Positions 43,570-56,851 of a stretch of 58,110 nucleotides of DNA are shown here, piece after piece (the stretch's first letter is position 1; each line of letters opens with the position of its first letter). Both the position numbers and the translations under genes were made by a program. Origin of the DNA: Cerioporus squamosus (taxonomy: Eukaryota > Basidiomycota > Agaricomycetes > Polyporales > Polyporaceae); the NCBI GenBank assembly GCA_022592435.1, contig JABYQS010000203.1:1-58110 (forward strand), given 5' to 3'. The notes beneath the pieces were generated by a model, which saw only the letters and a list, made by a program, of their open reading frames with translations, made no database searches and was not told the origin of the DNA.

Positions 43570-44682
43570 CTATAGAAGAGGAGAGCGAAGAAGCCTGGCA
43601 GACCCGCCATCGGCGATGGAGGGAAGTACTACTATGTGCAGGAAGCACAGCCAAATCTGCGACACGGGCGGCATAAGTCAGATCAACATCACCATGCAAG
43701 ACGACCTCTCGAGAAGACGCACGTTGTAGTCTCGATACGCGGCTCCATCTGCCTCAGAAGTGCCCACGCTGAAGTAGAACCGTAGGCCGACGTATGTCGC
43801 GAACGCGCAGACCACCGTCGAGACTAGCAAGTGGGGCTCCCGAGAACTGCAGAGGAAGAATGACCACGCAGGAAGCAAGACGAGCATCGAGAGTCGGCTT
43901 GCGCGCGGGTAGGCGAGCGGGATGGTGAGGCGTCCAGTAGCGCTGTCACCGATAACGTCTCGGAAGTCTTGCGCGTGGGTCGTGGTGAGTATGAGGAGGA
44001 AGTTGAGGATCTGCGTGTCCCGGAAGGTATCACTGACTACGGACTTATCTGGCAGTGGCAGCGTGGCATGGATGAGAATGTCTTCCACGCAAACAAGTAC
44101 TCGCGACCGACGCACCGCACATGACCATGCTCGCACCGCCGTTGAACGCAGCGTACGCGAGCGCGTTGCAGAGGCTCTTCGTGGCCCAGTGCGAGGCGAG
44201 TCCGAAGTCGTGGTAGCATATGTTCCCGATATGGAGCAGCAGGCATGCCTTGGGCACCCGGAAGGCGCAAGAGAGGGCGAAGCAGATCGGGAGGAGAGTC
44301 CAGCGCAACGTGCGGGCAGTGCTCTGCGAGATGCGCTTGGACGGGATGGGCCTCCACGGCTTGTTCATCGCGTCCTCCTCGCCGTCGAGGCTCTGGTTCG
44401 CAATGTTGATCTCGAGGAGATTGATCCAGATCCAGATGATCCTCGGGAGGATGTGGTGCGGGGCTCCTGTCGGGGCGGCGATCGTCCCGTATATCGTCTG
44501 CGAGCCAGATGAGGGCGTTAGAAAGGAGCGGCGAGCAAAGCATGACATACGGTCGGCATGAGCAGAGTGAGCATATCATCTCGAGTGAACAGATACAATG
44601 TCCATAGGAAGCCAGCGCAGTTCTGCGCGGACAGGCGCAACCTGCGTGCAAGATCTGCAACGGGGGATCGGACGTTCGCCAT
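43570..44682 (-). CDS. UbiA-superfamily membrane prenyltransferase/cyclase
   Basis: Polytopic enzyme of the UbiA fold, which binds isoprenyl diphosphates through two Asp-rich motifs. Exons leftward: 44682-44551, 44497-44116, 44048-43723, 43656-43570; 308 residues. Motif 1 NQSLDGEED at about residues 78-86 followed by AMNKPWRPIPS; motif 2 HAQDFRDVIGD at about 196-206 followed by GRLTIPL; both acidic motifs are intact. About eight hydrophobic helices; the last exon ends YNIWLCFLHIVVLP. Fungal UbiA enzymes include ubiquinone and heme-A transferases, meroterpenoid aromatic prenyltransferases and UbiA-type sesquiterpene cyclases; I cannot choose by eye, but it does not look like Coq2 or Cox10. An upstream in-frame ATG at 44730 exists, but TATATA overlaps it (44724-44729), which favours 44682. 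No biosynthetic cluster partners adjoin it. Confidence 0.8.
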
Positions 44683-44723
44683 CGTCGAGCTTCGAAGTAG
44701 CACCTGCATGTACTTCGGAATAT

Positions 44724-44729
44724 ATAGCA
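44724..44729 (-). promoter_or_regulatory. TATA-like element of the UbiA gene
   Basis: TATATA about 42 bp upstream of the ATG at 44682 and overlapping the alternative ATG at 44730. If it is the TATA box, the shorter start is right. Confidence 0.35.
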
Positions 44730-44730
44730 T

Positions 44731-46526
44731 GAGCTATGGCAGTGGCGGCAGGGGAAGAATCACTGACCTATGGTCCTCTCACGCCATCCACACTGGGCGC
44801 AAGCTGAAAGTTCCCTCTTCTTCTCTCTAACAGGAGCTGAAGCAACCTACCGCTGGGGAGCCATGAGAACGTCGTATCCTGTCGGCGCGGCGCGAGTTCG
44901 GACCCTTAGGATTCTGGATGTCGATGAAGTACTCAGGCATGCAATAGTAGGAGGTGTGGTCTTGAAGGTGTCGTACTTGCAAGGCACATGCTTCGGCGTC
45001 AAGGGAAGGATGCCAAGTTCTATCAAACCACAGAAGTTGGGCTTTCCGCAAACGTAGGATACGATATGTCAGACGGCGTTCGTGTCAGCGGACAACGGTC
45101 CGGAGTAGCGACGCTCACCAAGGCTATTCACTCCCACGGCGGGGCGCAGTGTCGGCGGGCGAGGCGCGTGGCACCTACAGTAGGATGTAGGCCCTTATCG
45201 ATCATCGGCGGTCCTTGGAAGGAAGTCAACCTGGGGTCGAGAGGATTGTCTACGACAGTCAAGTGTGGAATGAGAACTTTGCACAGGTCGATCTACTCGG
45301 GAACCTCTGGCAGCATCGGCGGCGTCGAGCTCTCGTTGGAGGATTGCAAGCGGCAACTGTAAGGTACCACAGGCTAGGTAGGTGGGAGGCCTGCAAGAGG
45401 ACGTGCAGAAGACGCACATGTACAGGAGATGTCTCACTCTGCATCATTGAAACACGGGACGGGGCGAGAAAAGACTGACCCTTGCCGGCTGCTCGCCTTC
45501 GGGATCTTCACAGCCAGGCTGGTGTTCGTACAGCAGACGGTGAACGGTCAACCGCCTCCGATCTGAAGATGCGCTCGGGCATAAGAGTGGTGCATACCAC
45601 CACCTCATGGCAGACTAGAGGACCTCCGAGGCGAATGCCGCGAAGTCGGATGGTGATTAACTGTAAAGTAGTACGTAGTACCCAGGCGGACGACGAGAGG
45701 AGAGTCGCATGTGGCAGCTTCCCTTCCTACATTTTAGTAAGCAGTGCAGGTATCCAATCTTAGGTCTGCGTACCTGAACCTGCCACGCCTCAATAGACCT
45801 ATGCCACTCCTTACATGGTCAGAAGTTAACGAGCGTTCCGCGGAGTCGGCGCGCTGCAGTCGTAGACGCAAGCCTTCCGGTTCTCAGTATCGTCTGTGGC
45901 ATATGTGCACTATGGAATCGCGAGAAGATCCGGGTCTGAGGTTCTAGAAGTTGTAGCTGGACAATGACATGGACGATGATGTTCGTCAACAGTCGGCCAA
46001 CAGTCAACAAACCACCATCTTTGAGCGCCCGGATCCAGGGCGAGATCTGGCACGTGAAAGTGAGATCGCGCCCCACTGACCGAGTTTGGCTGGAGCCAGA
46101 GAGCTCTGCAGCCTCTGCTCGCCTGCAAGACCTCTTCTCCTCTGACCACCACCATCTCGTCCCTCGCTCTCGACCGCCAGCAGTCGCCAGCAGCCCACCA
46201 CGTTTCCGCCACGCATCGATTATCACGACGTGCGCCCCGGCTGTCAACGGCTTCAGGCGGCGCGACAGGAAAGCGGAGCCAAGACACATTTCATCCCGGA
46301 GGAGTCTGTAGGAGCCAAGGAGGCGCATTTGTCTACTGTTGTCACGCCTGAGGTGTGTCTTTCGTATTCTCTGCGCCACGCGAGCCACAATAAAACGTTC
46401 CGTCCGCTCTCTACCCCGCTACTAGACACCATCCATCTCGCTCCCTGCGATCTCACGCACCCTGTCGCTCTTCTCGCCACGTAACCCATCGACTCCCCGC
46501 CTATACCCCACGTATACCCTTCCAAG
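44731..46526. other. Intergenic, nothing recognised
   Basis: Divergent promoter region of the UbiA gene and the Ldb17-like gene, 1.8 kb. Short ORFs on both strands lack domains. The last 150 bp are CT-rich, as usual for a fungal leader. Confidence 0.5.
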
Positions 46527-48992
46527 ATGCCTGCACCTCCGATGGATGTGTTTGGGATCGTATACATCATCGAGAATGCCCAGCAGTTTTGGTCAGGTAC
46601 GCGCCTAGCTCCCCTCCACCTCTACTACGTCTCATCGCTCTCTGTCGTTCTCAGAGCTTGAAGATGTCCTTCATTCCCCCCCAGACGTGACTCTGTCAAA
46701 GCTGGATAGCACGCTTCGAAGGTTCATCTCCTTGTGCGCGGCATATCATGGTGCGTCCCTCCGTCTCTCGGAGCGCGGGCGGATATTCATGTCATCCGGC
46801 ATTATCGTGGAACGGTCTATTCTTGCACCATCCTACCAGAACAATACCTCCAGAGCCCTCTCCAGTTGGACCACGCTTGCGAGATGGTGCTCGCTTCAGA
46901 GTTGTTCCAGTTTCATTCAGAACGCATGTGCGAGCTTATGGTGGATGACGCTCAAACAGTAAGTACTTTGCGTCCCAGGTTCTTCTCTCTCCGTCTAACA
47001 TCACAACTACATCTCTTCTCCGTTACTGTCACCCGGAGTACAGAACACCGACCCGCACTACGAGATGATACTCTACAGTGTTATGCTCGCATATGGGCGC
47101 CGGAAGCCGTCATTCCTGCGTTCCCAGAAGCGGTGGCATCCGCTCCTCCCGTTGCTTATGGACCACGTCCGTTTGGACGTTGATCCCGAGGTCGACAGCG
47201 GTTTCTATGGCACTGGTCCCGGCTCCAGCTCCGGAGGCTCGCGTCCAATTGCAGTGCCTATTGAGGCGAAGCTGCGGTCGCTATCCGTTAAGCTCCTATA
47301 TGAGGTTTGCCGGGTGCAGAAGATGACATTACAGGATCTTCGTGAGTATATCAGTCCGATAACTGTGCAGCTCAGGCTCAATATGTTCTACAGGACTGTT
47401 CGATGACTCGTTCATTGACTACCTCTTCGACCTCGTCGAGCAGACGAGAGACATGCAAGACGAAAGTTTCAACTATTCCGTCATCAAGCTCATAGTACGT
47501 GTTCTGCATTACCTCATGCTACCTATTACCGACCTCCTCCCAGGTAGCACTCAACGAACAGTTTATGGTGGCGTCACTGCACCCGAACACGCCACAGCCC
47601 AATGGCAATGGATTTGCGCAGCAGCAAGCAGATCCACGAACACCAGAGAGCACCAATCGCGTTTTGCGGGTACTCAAGTCACGAGTGGGCTCAAGTCCAA
47701 CGTTTGGAGAGAATCTGATTTTTATGCTCAACCGCGCTGACCGGACGCCTGAAGATTTGTGCATGCAGCTCCTGGTGTTGAAGCTGCTGTATTTGCTGTT
47801 TACGACAAAGGGCATGGCGGAGTTCTTCTACACTAATGACCTATGTGTGCTCGTAGACGTGTTCCTTCGCGAGATCTGCGACATTGACGAGGATAATGAG
47901 TCGGTGAGTACTGTCTGAGTCATATTCTCGTGCTCCTTCTGACATATCGCGCACTGCTCAGCTGCGACACACGTACCTCCGTGTTTTGCATCCACTACTT
48001 ACGAAGACCCAACTCCGCAACATGCCCTACAAGCGCCCGCAGATCGTGCAGACTCTCGAATCGCTCATCGAGAACGAGTCAATACGCGACGTCGATCCCA
48101 CAACCAAGCGGCTCGTAGCGCGCTGTATGAGTGGCGAATGGTGTGTTCAGTTTCGCAAGGCAAACCCCGCCAGTCCAACGGATCGCAAGTTCACCCTGTA
48201 CGAGGAGGAGATTCGTCGCGGAGATAGTCCAGGGCTGGATGCAGTCTCGAAGGCTGGATCGCCACATTCGGCCGGTCCTTCCGGTGCCAGCCCACAGCAG
48301 GCGCAGCTCGGCCGTATGGACTCCGTTCGAGGAAAACATGCAAAAGCGAGTCGGAGCGCCGAGCATCTCCCACAGCCGCCGACAGGCGCCTCATCACAGA
48401 AGCAACGCGCCGTATCCAGTCACCACTCAGCTCACCGGCCCAGTAACCCCGTGCGGAAAGACTCTGTGTCGCGCGTGCGCCAGCTGAGCGGGGACAGCAG
48501 CACTAGTCTCCCGTTCGTAGCTGCCGCGAGTACGTCCGCCGCGTCGGCTAAGCACCGGTATCGCGCGGGCTCATTCAACGTCGATGCGACCACGACGTCG
48601 TTCTCGGCGCTCTCCGTCGACCATGGCAACGATGGCGAGACGGTGCACATCATCGACGCCTCCTCCCCACTCTCCGACGAGCCGCCCGAGATCCGTGTCC
48701 TCTCGCCCACGTCCCCGGGCCAACCCATCTCGTCCCGCTAGACAGCTCCCTGTCCTCTTCTGCGTCCTCGTCCACGAGTTCCCTCGACACGCTGCCGAAG
48801 CCCGCGTCTCCGACTGGCTCAGGACGGCGGGCAGCGCCGCCGCCGCCGGTGAAGACGAGGCGGAAGCCGCCGGCAGTGCCGGTGCGGAAGGGGCAGCTCA
48901 GTCCGAGCGGCGGGAGTCCGCTGAGTGCGATTGCGGCGTCAAGCCAGCCGAATTTGCCTGCGCTGTCGGCGGGGAAGGCGTCTGCGTACTGA
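46527..48992 (+). CDS. Ldb17/SPIN90 (Dip1)-like actin regulator
   Basis: Leucine-rich-domain protein of the SPIN90/Ldb17/Dip1 family, which activates Arp2/3 to start linear actin filaments at endocytic patches. Exons: 46527-46596, 46655-46750, 46840-46958, 47044-47341, 47394-47494, 47544-47903, 47962 onward. Conserved stretches: EQYLQSPLQLDHACEMVLAS, YGRRKPSFLRSQKRWHPLLP, LLYEVCRVQKMTLQDL, NRADRTPEDLCMQLLVLKLL and LRHTYLRVLHPLLTKTQLR. In the present frame the gene stops at 48739-48741 (607 residues). One base later the frame continues to 48992 as a Ser- and Pro-rich tail with PPPPVKTRRKPPAVPVRK, an SH3-ligand-like end expected for this family. A single missing C near 48738 would explain it. 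I give the end of the extended frame. Confidence 0.85.
48736..48741 (+). other. Apparent 1-nt deletion before the Pro-rich tail
   Basis: TCCCGCTAGACAGC gives a stop; one more C (CGC CTA GAC) would read on into DSSLSSSASSSTSSLDTLPK and the Pro-rich tail, open to 48992. Either an indel or an unseen splice event. Confidence 0.65.
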
Positions 48993-49986
48993 GATCGCCG
49001 GTTGAGACGCTTCTGTCTGTTTGGCGCAGCGTTGTGTCTTGTTCATCCTGGCAGTGTTGGTCGCCCGATCTTCGCTTTCTGCTTCCTGCCGGCCTTTCTG
49101 CCTTTTGCGACCGTCCGTCGCACGTCTCCTCTCCCCTCTTCTGTTCGACAACCCGCGGTCCCCTTCTTCGTTTTGTTCTTCGTGCATTCCACGCCCCAGT
49201 CTCATTTGTTTTCTCCTCTCCGCTTCTCCAGCCTGCATACCACACGCACGTTCACCGCTAAGTACTTATCGTCCCGTCCCGCCTCGTCTTCTCCTCCTCC
49301 TCAGCATCGTCTCCTGCACGTCGCATATCGCACATTGTTATTGCACGCACACACTTTCCTCCTTGCACACGCTTGTATTATTCGTCGTCGCCGCTTCGGA
49401 ATCGTTTGGTCCTGGCCTAAGCCTGCGACTACGGATATCGATATCGGTTCCATGGATGCGCATGCATGATCTCACCTAGACTACTGTAGGACCCGCCTCA
49501 GCGTTATGACTCTTACCCTTGGGTTTCTAGTAGGTACTCACTGGTCCTTGGCCATGGCTCGTTTCATGTCATCAACGACGTCCACGTTGCACGTCGCATC
49601 GCGTATCCTGTAGACGAGCCTGGCTTCTCGAGGTTTGCATGCGCATCTTTTACCTGGTGAAACGAGTGCAGAACTCGCCCAGTATGCAAGAGACCAGAGG
49701 GCCAGTGGGCCAGATCTCAACATCTCGGCATGTGTGTTAGGAGAGTCTTGGCATGTGTGTTGGGAGTACAACAACGACTGCGTTTATTATCCTGAACTGT
49801 ACACCGAACGATTATACCAAGAAAGTCCCTGGTGCATGCGCTACTAGATCTCGCCGCCAGATAGATAGTCAACCGTATTAACTGATATTCGTACTGCTTG
49901 TATGCGTTCTGTCAGAGATTATGAAGGAGGAGGATGAGTTGCCCGATGGATACTGAAGGACAGGAAGGTCTCCATGAGCCTGCCGG
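48993..49986. other. 3' flanks of two convergent genes
   Basis: Pyrimidine-rich 3' flank of the Ldb17-like gene, then the region 3' of the peroxidase. ORFs here (for example 49002-49479) are low-complexity and not supported. Confidence 0.5.
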
Positions 49987-51547
<1,561 letters not shown>

Positions 51548-51681
51548 TATCACGGATTGATGGATTAATGTCGAGGAAAGTGCAAAGAAGGGTAAGAGAA
51601 GATGCTTGGTAAAGAGAGGTTGAAGAGAGAGAAGAGAAAGCGTAGAAGTGCGCTGAGGTTTGCCCCCGAGCTCGCCTAGGC

Positions 51682-51688
51682 TTTTATA
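51682..51688 (-). promoter_or_regulatory. TATA box of the peroxidase gene
   Basis: TATAAAA on the minus strand about 135 bp upstream of the ATG at 51547, followed by a leader with many CT runs on the coding strand. Nearly the same spacing as in the HsbA-like gene. Confidence 0.6.
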
Positions 51689-51699
51689 CCGTCGTGTCC

Positions 51700-54207
51700 T
51701 TCTGCACTACTCCCACAGTGGACTGCAGCACGTCTCCCGGAGATGGAAGAAGGTCTGCGTTCCTGTGTGATCGATGGCATGCCTGTCAGAGGGGCGGAAC
51801 CGCCATGAACTGTTTCACGTTCCTGTGAAGGTATTGATGCGACAGTCCTCATAGCGGCCGACACGGTGCGCACGCACGAACACCGCTGGCGGCGCGAGTC
51901 ATACCCGTAGATGAGAGTCGTGGCGTACAGCAACGCCAACTGCGATCCCTGCTCCGAGTCGTACACGGGCCTGCTCAGAAGCAATCGTGCATGTCCCTGA
52001 ATGCGAGACGTACCTTGGGAAACACCGGCAGGGTCGTCTTCAAGTTGACAGCCAAAACGGAGATATGTCTTCCCTACACAGGTCGAAATTGGCGTCCAGA
52101 GGAACGGGAAGGCCGGACGTTCCCTGGGCAATTCGGTGTACGGGACCTCATCTGCGTCAGTTCGACAGCCGAGCGGCGGGGCATACCCGTCCTTTTCCTC
52201 GGAGCGCTGGTGCGTCGGGAGCGGGCTGTGTTCGGCCTGTGAAACTGGGCGCACCCGCTGCGCGCGCGAAGTGCTGCCACCAGCCCAGACCAACGAAGAG
52301 GCAGGAGTTCTTCCATTATCCTCCGCTGAGATGCAATGGCAACGCAGTCTTGATGGCGCTGCGTGAGAACGCTTGGGTGCACCGTGTCAGAGCTGGAGAT
52401 GGCATCTGAGAGAATTGTTACAACGGACCTGGAAACTCGTTACTGCGACAAGGCAGCATTGTTCACAGCTTGGAATCCACTCTTAGTGCACTTGAACGCA
52501 TACTCTTCATGAACGTGACCAGACGTGACCGCTTGAGTTACCAGAGTTTTGCAGAAGGTGGTGGTTCCTGCGAAGGCTGAACTCAGAAGCGTGGGCCATA
52601 GCACCGTCACAAAGCTGTGCAATCGCCGGATTAGGTGAGTAAGAATGATCCGGTCACGCTTAGCCGCAGTGCTTCCGCTTCCAGCCTCTGCCCACACAGC
52701 ACGCGCAGACGTGGCCGTATAGCTGTGTGCCTGAGCCACAAATATATCCCGCCGTGCGTGTCAGTATCACGTAGTAGGAGTTGTAGGTCTTGATCCTCAG
52801 TGAAACCCCGGGAAACTTGACCGTGCTCGGACCGGTGCGCCATAACTCGCAGGACTTGTCAAGCTGTCCACTAGATGTCCCACATTTCCGCTTCTCAGAA
52901 TCGGCCAGTACCTACGATGTCAATTAGCATATTGGAACGAGATGCGCGGATGTCCTCACCTGTCATTCGTATGTGGACCGTCGCCCGTGGAAGTCGGATC
53001 TACACTGGGCCTGGTGCGTTCTCCGCAAGTAAGATCGGAAACGCATCGAGACACATATTAGACGTCCTGCCAGCCAACATGAGGGTTTCAGCCTGCTGTC
53101 ATTTCCGGGAGCGATATAGTTCACGTACCGGTACAAAGCGCAAGGCAGGGATGGCGAGACAGAGGTGCACAACTGGCGATGCGTACGAAGGAGAGCTCGA
53201 CTGCAGCTTCTAGTCTGTGTTTCCCTCGGTGCCCTGCGCAAGCCGGGATGTATCACTGCGTCGCTACCGTGCCAGGTCTTCGTCCGAGTACTGACCCACG
53301 CATAGATGCAGTACGACAAGCACCGGGAACGAAAGGCCGATGTAGCCCATGCGTGCGACTGAGGCTGTAGATGTTGGAAAAAATGAGTAATGGCGTTTCG
53401 GACGCCATCAGGTACAGCAGCATGTGGTAAATCAGGGCGTCCAAGAACGTTCAGAATCACCATCAGCGGACCCTGCATCTGAGAACGCAGAAAGTAAGGT
53501 GCATACTCACAGAGTGAAGTGATACGGACCTTCGTGGTAGGCCGTAGGAACGATGACGCAAGCCTGCTCACCAGAATGGGAAGTTGTCAATTAAGCGGTG
53601 ATTTAGGTTGGAAAGGCACGCACACTTGCGGGAACCGTTCGACAGATGGTCTCCCACGTTGCGAGGCCAGTCCTCGGAACACAGGACGAGTGTCCACGTA
53701 TGTCGCCTCCGAGTGAGAAAGTCAGAGTCTATTTCCCTGTACCTGAACTCGGCACCTTCGACGCTCTTGGTCGGCGGCGGCTGCGCTGTGACTTACACCG
53801 CCCTCCGCCTGCGCTGACCAGCGCGCCGAGAGCGTAGGCAAGCCAACAGCACCACAGAATCTGAACACGAGGGCGGCAATGGATGCTCACGTGCACTTCC
53901 CCTCCTGGGATCCCAGATACCAAGAAGGACTAGGCCTACTGATGTCGCCGATGGCGGGACGGTGGAGATGGGGGAGAAGAATGAGCGTGACAAGGACGTG
54001 TGATGTGCGTCGCTGGGAGGCAACTGAACGTTCGGTGGAATTTGTCCTACGATACGAAGCACCGAAGCAGTATATCATAGGCCGAATATCCTAAGATATG
54101 GGCGTGGGTAAGCTTGGCATGGAATAGCAGAAGATGATAAAACAGTACAACCAGCTTGAGATGCTTGCGCCTTCTCAGGTTCCGGTGCCTCATTTTGCAC
54201 TGTAAAG
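51700..54207. other. Long stretch without a convincing gene
   Basis: Far upstream region of the peroxidase and beyond. On the minus strand 53440-53260 reads ALIYHMLLYLMASETPLLIF, a helix-like run, and 53600-53520 ends at a GTGAGT; these could be remnants of a membrane-protein gene like the one at 28644. Frames do not join. Confidence 0.35.
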
Positions 54208-54209
54208 TA

Positions 54210-54453
54210 CTGTACCAAATCACTCAATTCGAACCTCCGTGTGACGCGTGACAGCCGCAAACCATTTCGAAAATTCGAAGCGCTGGCTTGTGACGCCCAA
54301 AATTACCATATTTGGGGTGCCCGACAGGGCGCCGCCGCCCGAAACGCGTTTTAGCGCCCAGAAATCCGGCCGGTGACCTGTGACAAGGGGCTAAAATTCG
54401 ATTTCCGGATGGGGTTGTGACTGTGACATATCGGATTGAGTGATTTGGTACAG
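54210..54453. mobile_element. Tc1/mariner-type MITE with TA target duplication
   Basis: 244-bp nonautonomous element. Terminal inverted repeats at 54210-54232 and 54431-54453 match at 22 of 23 positions and begin CTGTACCAAATCACTCAAT. Both ends are flanked by TA (54208-54209 and 54454-54455), the target duplication of Tc1/mariner transposons. The interior has no ORF and is rich in GTGACNNGTGAC-like words that partly extend the inverted repeat. The transposase would have to come from elsewhere. Confidence 0.88.
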
Positions 54454-54455
54454 TA

Positions 54456-55246
54456 TGGTCCAAATACACAAATAGCTGGCAGGTGCATCACGACAAGTTA
54501 CGAGCGGGATGCGTACCGTTTTCGACGGGGTATTTGCCATTCACTACTTCGAGTTCGAGGTTTTGCAAGCTCACGATGCCTGCCATAGCGTCGGATACGG
54601 AGCGCAACAGTAACCTCAGTTGAGGCACACAAAACAGTTCTAATGATCATAAGTGGACATCAGGACGGAAGAAGCACTCCGAGCAGGTAAGCAGTGGAGG
54701 TTCAAGTTCAACTTGCCAGCTTGGGCCCTTGGACCCGAACCACCACCATGGAAATCATGGGCGGTTCGGCGGCCCACCCAGAACTCCTGGGTCCGGGGGG
54801 CAGCTTCCAATGAAGCTGTAAGAGGTCGACCTCGACGTTATCATCTAACGTGAGGGAACTGGAGGGGCCGGACGCTGCCTCCTCGACGCTCGTCACCGTC
54901 GAAACTCGCGCGCAGGGCACCCATACCACCCGCGCCGAGCGTCCACAACGGACCTAGTCGCTGTACGATGTACACGAACACCTGCTAAATACATGAGTAT
55001 ATGGGCACGAAAACACTCGGCGGCGCCACCGCTATGTACACGAGCTAGGCTGCGAGAGATAGCGTAGCCGTGAACGAAGCCCCGCCGTCGCTGGCGGAGT
55101 GAAAACTGCCCACGGCGCTGAAGCCCGAACGGCCGAAGCCGAAGCGCCCAAAATTTGACCAAGGCGCGGGAGGATGGCCGACCCGCGCTCTCTCCCGCCT
55201 CCCGCCCTCTCACCTCCTGAGCCCACTCGAACGCGAACCAGACACG
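54456..55246 (+). other. Probable 5' UTR/promoter of the LINE
   Basis: No ORF of note. GC content rises toward ORF1, with Cys/Ser-free low-complexity text such as GCCGAAGCCGAAGCGCC. The 5' end of the element cannot be placed without other copies. Confidence 0.4.
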
Positions 55247-56851
55247 ATGGCCGCACCTAGCCCAAGCTCCACCGACGAGAGGAACACCCCACGGTCCGCC
55301 GGCACGCAGGAAACCGCGATGGACATCGAGAAGGAACCTGATGAGAACCGGACGCCGGGCAGGAACCCGAGCCAGGCGGCGAAGCGACAGCGTCTGTCCC
55401 TGGGAGGGTACAATGTGAGCCAGACCGCCCCCCCCTCACGCGACAACAGCCCGCTTAGGAGGTCCCCCGCGCAGTCGAAATGGGACCACGAGTTCACGCC
55501 CCTTGCACAACCCCCCGAGGCGCACCGCGACTGGGTGAAGCAAAACGGGGATAAACTCCCGTACCACGCGGAGTATGACGAGGCGATCTACGTGGCTGTG
55601 CCCACTGGCCGGCACGCGAACCCCCACTTCTGGACGACGCAACGCGGAGACGAACCGGAGCTCCCGCTCGAGGGCCACGAGACGTTCACCCGGGGCCCCT
55701 TCCCGAACACCGTCATCAACCCGTGGCGCTTTGTCGGGAACATCAAGATGGCTCAGCGGGAGATGCTGGAGGGGAACGTCAAACGCTTCATCGCTCTAGT
55801 TCCTCACGGCGCGGGACGCGCGCTGAATGAGAAGAGGGAACCCCTGGCGAGGGCGTACGAGGCCTTCGTCCGGTCCCTCCGCTTCGCCAGCATCGGCGGT
55901 GAAGGCATCGACGCCCTGGTGATCCCCCCGGACCCAAGGAACGGAGGAAGCGGAGACGGCAAAAACGAGTTCGCGCCGCCGTGGCCGATGTACCTCGACC
56001 TCATCAACGACCCCCAGAACATCCTCCGCAACTTCCTCCTCTGGCACCAGCACTTCGCCATCGATCCCTCCCGCTCCTTCATGGCGCTCGCCATGGACCC
56101 GTCGCAACCGCGCTCGTGGAAGACGATCCTCCTGGTGAGCCAGCATATCAACCCCCCGGGCGCACCCCACAACCATGTCATCGCGGTGCGTGCGGCAATC
56201 CGCGAAGTGCTCATTGAGAAGCTCCGGCGCTACGAACCGTACCGGGAGCTGATCGTGCAGCTCGCAACCAACCACATCGGGCACACCGGCAGCCGCGACC
56301 AGATCTTCAAAACCGTCACCGACACCTACCACCTCGAGCTGACCACGGTCGACGATCGCCAGGGCGAGCCGACGTCGGCGTTTGTCCTCCTCGCCAGACC
56401 GATTACGGAGTCCCGCGCCGAGTTCGAGGAGCTCAAGTACACCATTGTCGCGGCGCTGTGCGGGCGCAAGTCCAGCCGCGACGACAACCACTTCTACGTC
56501 GACGCCCGGAAGATCCGCGTAGTCGACGACGCAGAGCCCGGCCCCATCTCCGTCGACTGCAAGCTGTGCAAGTCGGACATCCACCGCACAGTCGACTGCC
56601 CGATCCCCAAGTCGCGGGGCTGGAAGGGCATCCAACCCAAGAACCTGGGGCAGCACGACAATACCGAGGAACCGAAGGCGACGCCGTCGAAGTGGGCTGA
56701 CCAACGTCCCATCCTTGAGGGTGTCTTCGACCGGCTCAACGCGAGCAACCGCAACGCAGGACGCGGGAAAGGCAGAGGCAACGGGAAGCGCGGCCGTGGG
56801 CGAGGTGGGCAGAACGGCGGGAGCGGAGGCAAGTCGTCCGCACGCAAGTAA
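55247..56851 (+). CDS. LINE retrotransposon ORF1 (Gag-like)
   Basis: 534-residue nucleic-acid-binding protein of a non-LTR retrotransposon. No intron and no stop. The N-terminal 90 residues are disordered and charged; the central part (residues about 90-420) has no domain I can name. A CCHC zinc knuckle CKLCKSDIHRTVDC (spacing C-x2-C-x4-H-x4-C) lies near residues 440-455, followed by a Gly/Arg-rich basic tail (GRGKGRGNGKRGRGRGGQN). This order, knuckle plus basic tail upstream of an endonuclease ORF, is that of ORF1 in fungal LINEs (Tad1-like elements). The ORF being intact suggests recent insertion. ORF2 follows after a 266-nt spacer. Confidence 0.85.
   Translation: MAAPSPSSTDERNTPRSAGTQETAMDIEKEPDENRTPGRNPSQAAKRQRLSLGGYNVSQTAPPSRDNSPLRRSPAQSKWDHEFTPLAQPPEAHRDWVKQNGDKLPYHAEYDEAIYVAVPTGRHANPHFWTTQRGDEPELPLEGHETFTRGPFPNTVINPWRFVGNIKMAQREMLEGNVKRFIALVPHGAGRALNEKREPLARAYEAFVRSLRFASIGGEGIDALVIPPDPRNGGSGDGKNEFAPPWPMYLDLINDPQNILRNFLLWHQHFAIDPSRSFMALAMDPSQPRSWKTILLVSQHINPPGAPHNHVIAVRAAIREVLIEKLRRYEPYRELIVQLATNHIGHTGSRDQIFKTVTDTYHLELTTVDDRQGEPTSAFVLLARPITESRAEFEELKYTIVAALCGRKSSRDDNHFYVDARKIRVVDDAEPGPISVDCKLCKSDIHRTVDCPIPKSRGWKGIQPKNLGQHDNTEEPKATPSKWADQRPILEGVFDRLNASNRNAGRGKGRGNGKRGRGRGGQNGGSGGKSSARK

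Noticed and set aside
49002..49479. Two overlapping plus frames after the Ldb17-like gene
   Set aside because: Pyrimidine-rich 3' flank; low-complexity products in two frames at once.
52963..53571. 202-codon minus-strand frame with helix-like stretches
   Set aside because: Helix-like text is in a different frame from the long ORF, and candidate splice sites do not join in phase; kept only as a possible relic.
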